From Flavobacteriaceae bacterium (GTDB taxonomy: Bacteria; Bacteroidota; Bacteroidia; Flavobacteriales; Flavobacteriaceae): 7,147 bases of DNA. Both the position numbers and the translations under genes were made by a program. Each line of letters begins with the position of its first letter. Position 1 is the first letter of the stretch. Below the pieces are notes generated by a model. It did not search any database. It saw only the letters and a program-made list of their open reading frames with translations, and was not told the origin of the DNA. Positions 6,121-7,147 of this stretch are shown in pieces. The stretch spans positions 1 through 7,147 of the forward strand of contig CANHBE010000135.1 of assembly GCA_947458575.1 (NCBI GenBank), written 5' to 3'.

Positions 6121-6738
6121 TTAGTTTTTAATGAACTTTTTAGTGACGATTTCTCCTATTTCGCTTTGAATCTCTATGAAATAATTCCCTTTTGGTAGAT
6201 TTTCAACAAATATTTTTTCCTTAAAATTTGCCTTTCCACGAATAATAGTTCGTCCAACTATATCAGTGATACTGTACTCCAACGAACTGTTGATGTCTCT
6301 TGAATTTTCGATAATAATGAAACTTGTGGTTGGATTTGGATAAAGTGTCATTTGGCTATCAAAAAACACAACGTTACTTGTAGACAATACTTGTTCTATG
6401 ATCATCGTGCCGTCTGCACATCCAGTATTCACCCAACCTGTAAATGGCGGCGCTGATCCTACTGGCACTGCAATATTGCTAAAGCCATCATCCAAAAGAT
6501 CGCCATTTGCATATAAAACCCATTTGGTATTGTCGAAGCCAACACCGATAACAACATTTTCGCCATCAATAAAAAAAGTTTTGGTGTAATTGTTCTTTCC
6601 GTTAACCAAACCATTAAAAATATAAGTGCCGGTAACATCTGAACATTCTCCTGTTATAATTACATTGATGGGAGATTGCGCATTCAAATTGTTTTGACAA
6701 AACAAGACGAAAAAAATAAAAAGATAGAGATTCTTCAT
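6121..6738 (-). CDS. Small secreted protein with T9SS type A sorting domain
   Basis: This 205-residue exported protein has a signal peptide at residues 1-20 (cleavage near LNA/Q). It has one compact beta domain (about 23-117) and a canonical T9SS type A C-terminal sorting domain (about 131-205). The sorting domain shows 'LYPNPTTSFIIIEN', 'YSITDIVGRTI', 'LPKGNYFIEI' and the basic end KKFIKN. The beta domain has Cys32 and Cys107 near its ends, possibly forming a disulfide. It has the pattern C-S-D-x-T-G-T-Y...NGKNNY...W-V-L-Y...GW-x-x-x-G-C, which I associate with small domains in larger flavobacterial surface proteins. Function is unknown; it is probably delivered to the cell surface or medium by T9SS. 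The frame reaches a TTG at 6744, but the ATG at 6738 gives a normal signal peptide and was chosen. It lies 56 bp downstream of the ABC-F gene on the same strand. Confidence 0.88.
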   Translation of the reverse strand: MKNLYLFIFFVLFCQNNLNAQSPINVIITGECSDVTGTYIFNGLVNGKNNYTKTFFIDGENVVIGVGFDNTKWVLYANGDLLDDGFSNIAVPVGSAPPFTGWVNTGCADGTMIIEQVLSTSNVVFFDSQMTLYPNPTTSFIIIENSRDINSSLEYSITDIVGRTIIRGKANFKEKIFVENLPKGNYFIEIQSEIGEIVTKKFIKN

Positions 6739-6750
6739 GTACAATAGTTC

Positions 6751-6759
6751 TTAAATGTA
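6751..6759 (-). promoter_or_regulatory. Candidate -7 promoter box for the small T9SS cargo gene
   Basis: On the minus strand this reads TACATTTAA, resembling TAnnTTTG, and lies 12 bases upstream of the ATG at 6738. No good -33 element was found. If real, it lets this gene be transcribed independently of the ABC-F gene, for which no terminator is visible in the 56-bp gap. Confidence 0.3.
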
Positions 6760-6794
6760 TAATTATTCCTGTTTTTTAAACACTGCTCCAGGGT

Positions 6795-7147
6795 CTATTT
6801 TTCTATTTCCCTTAGGTGTTCCATTTTCTTATGTGCCAAGAATCCGGCGATGTCTTCAAAATGCTCGCGAACACGCTTATGCCCGAATTCGAAAACTTTG
6901 GTTACTAATCCATCTAAAAAATCCCGATCATGTGAGACCAAGATCAAAGTACCATCAAATTCTCTCAGTGCTTCCTTGATGATATCCTTTGTTTTCATGT
7001 CAAGATGATTCGTTGGTTCATCCAGTATGAGCACATTGACCGGTTCGAGTAGCAATTTGATCATCGCCAATCTCGTTCGCTCACCGCCGGAAAGCACTTT
7101 CACTTTCTTCTGAATGTCGTCACCTCCAAACATAAAGGCACCTAAAA
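6795..7147 (-). CDS. ABC-F family ATPase, C-terminal part
   Basis: This is the last 116 complete codons of a soluble ABC-F protein cut by the right edge of the window; the frame stays open past the internal ATG at 7133. It is the end of the second ATP-binding domain: the ABC signature 'LSGGERTRLAM' (7094-7062), the Walker B 'NVLILDEPTNHLD' followed by MKT, and the switch histidine in 'LVSHDRDFL'. The tail, 'FEFGHKRVREHFEDIAGFL' to the end, is short and charged. ABC-F proteins bind ribosomes and act in translation (EttA/Uup/YbiT type) or in antibiotic resistance by target protection. With only the C-terminus visible, the subfamily cannot be fixed, though a housekeeping YbiT/Uup-like member is likelier than a resistance factor. 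The gene stops with TAG at 6795 and has no transmembrane partner in view. Confidence 0.92.
   Translation of the reverse strand, partial: LGAFMFGGDDIQKKVKVLSGGERTRLAMIKLLLEPVNVLILDEPTNHLDMKTKDIIKEALREFDGTLILVSHDRDFLDGLVTKVFEFGHKRVREHFEDIAGFLAHKKMEHLREIEK

Noticed and set aside
6755..6979. Plus-strand open frame of 74 codons antisense to the ABC-F gene
   Set aside because: Most of it is antisense to the conserved ABC-F coding sequence, with no domain and no leader features.
6795..7147. Possible antibiotic-resistance ABC-F determinant
   Set aside because: Only the C-terminal end is visible, and the linker between the two ATPase domains that distinguishes resistance members lies outside the window. 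The tail looks like a housekeeping type.

Overview
This is an AT-rich chromosomal window from a member of the Bacteroidota, most likely a Flavobacteriaceae species close to Flavobacterium. Four things point there. Three predicted exported proteins carry C-terminal tails of the type IX secretion system (T9SS). Start codons lack Shine-Dalgarno sequences and are preceded by A-rich leaders. Several genes have upstream boxes resembling the Bacteroidota -7 promoter element (TAnnTTTG). The MATE transporter, PPK2 kinase and ABC-F protein read like flavobacterial versions of those families.

Layout, left to right. On the minus strand, positions 1-453 hold the N-terminal part of a prohibitin-like SPFH membrane protein, cut by the window edge. 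Upstream of it on the same strand is a complete MATE-family efflux transporter (523-1905). A short divergent intergenic region follows. On the plus strand come two paralogous secreted proteins in tandem (2013-3071 and 3083-4105), only 11 bases apart. A strong bidirectional hairpin terminator (about 4115-4142) separates them from a convergent minus-strand polyphosphate kinase 2 gene (4141-5016). The 157-bp divergent region after it contains a long, nearly perfect inverted repeat (5078-5126). Next is a cytosolic beta-propeller-like protein on the plus strand (5174-6007). It converges on a small secreted protein with a canonical T9SS sorting domain (6121-6738, minus). Last is the C-terminal end of an ABC-F ATPase (6795-7147, minus), cut by the window edge. 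No stretch over 300 bases lacks a gene.

Most genes are ordinary housekeeping or envelope functions: membrane organisation, drug efflux, nucleotide phosphorylation from polyphosphate, and ribosome-associated ATPase activity. The least explained items are the tandem pair of secreted beta-rich proteins, whose sorting tails lack the usual YPNP motif, and the inverted repeat with its downstream sequence at 5078-5173. I saw no tRNA, rRNA, CRISPR array, insertion sequence, phage gene or defence system, and nothing that convincingly amounts to a new multi-gene system.
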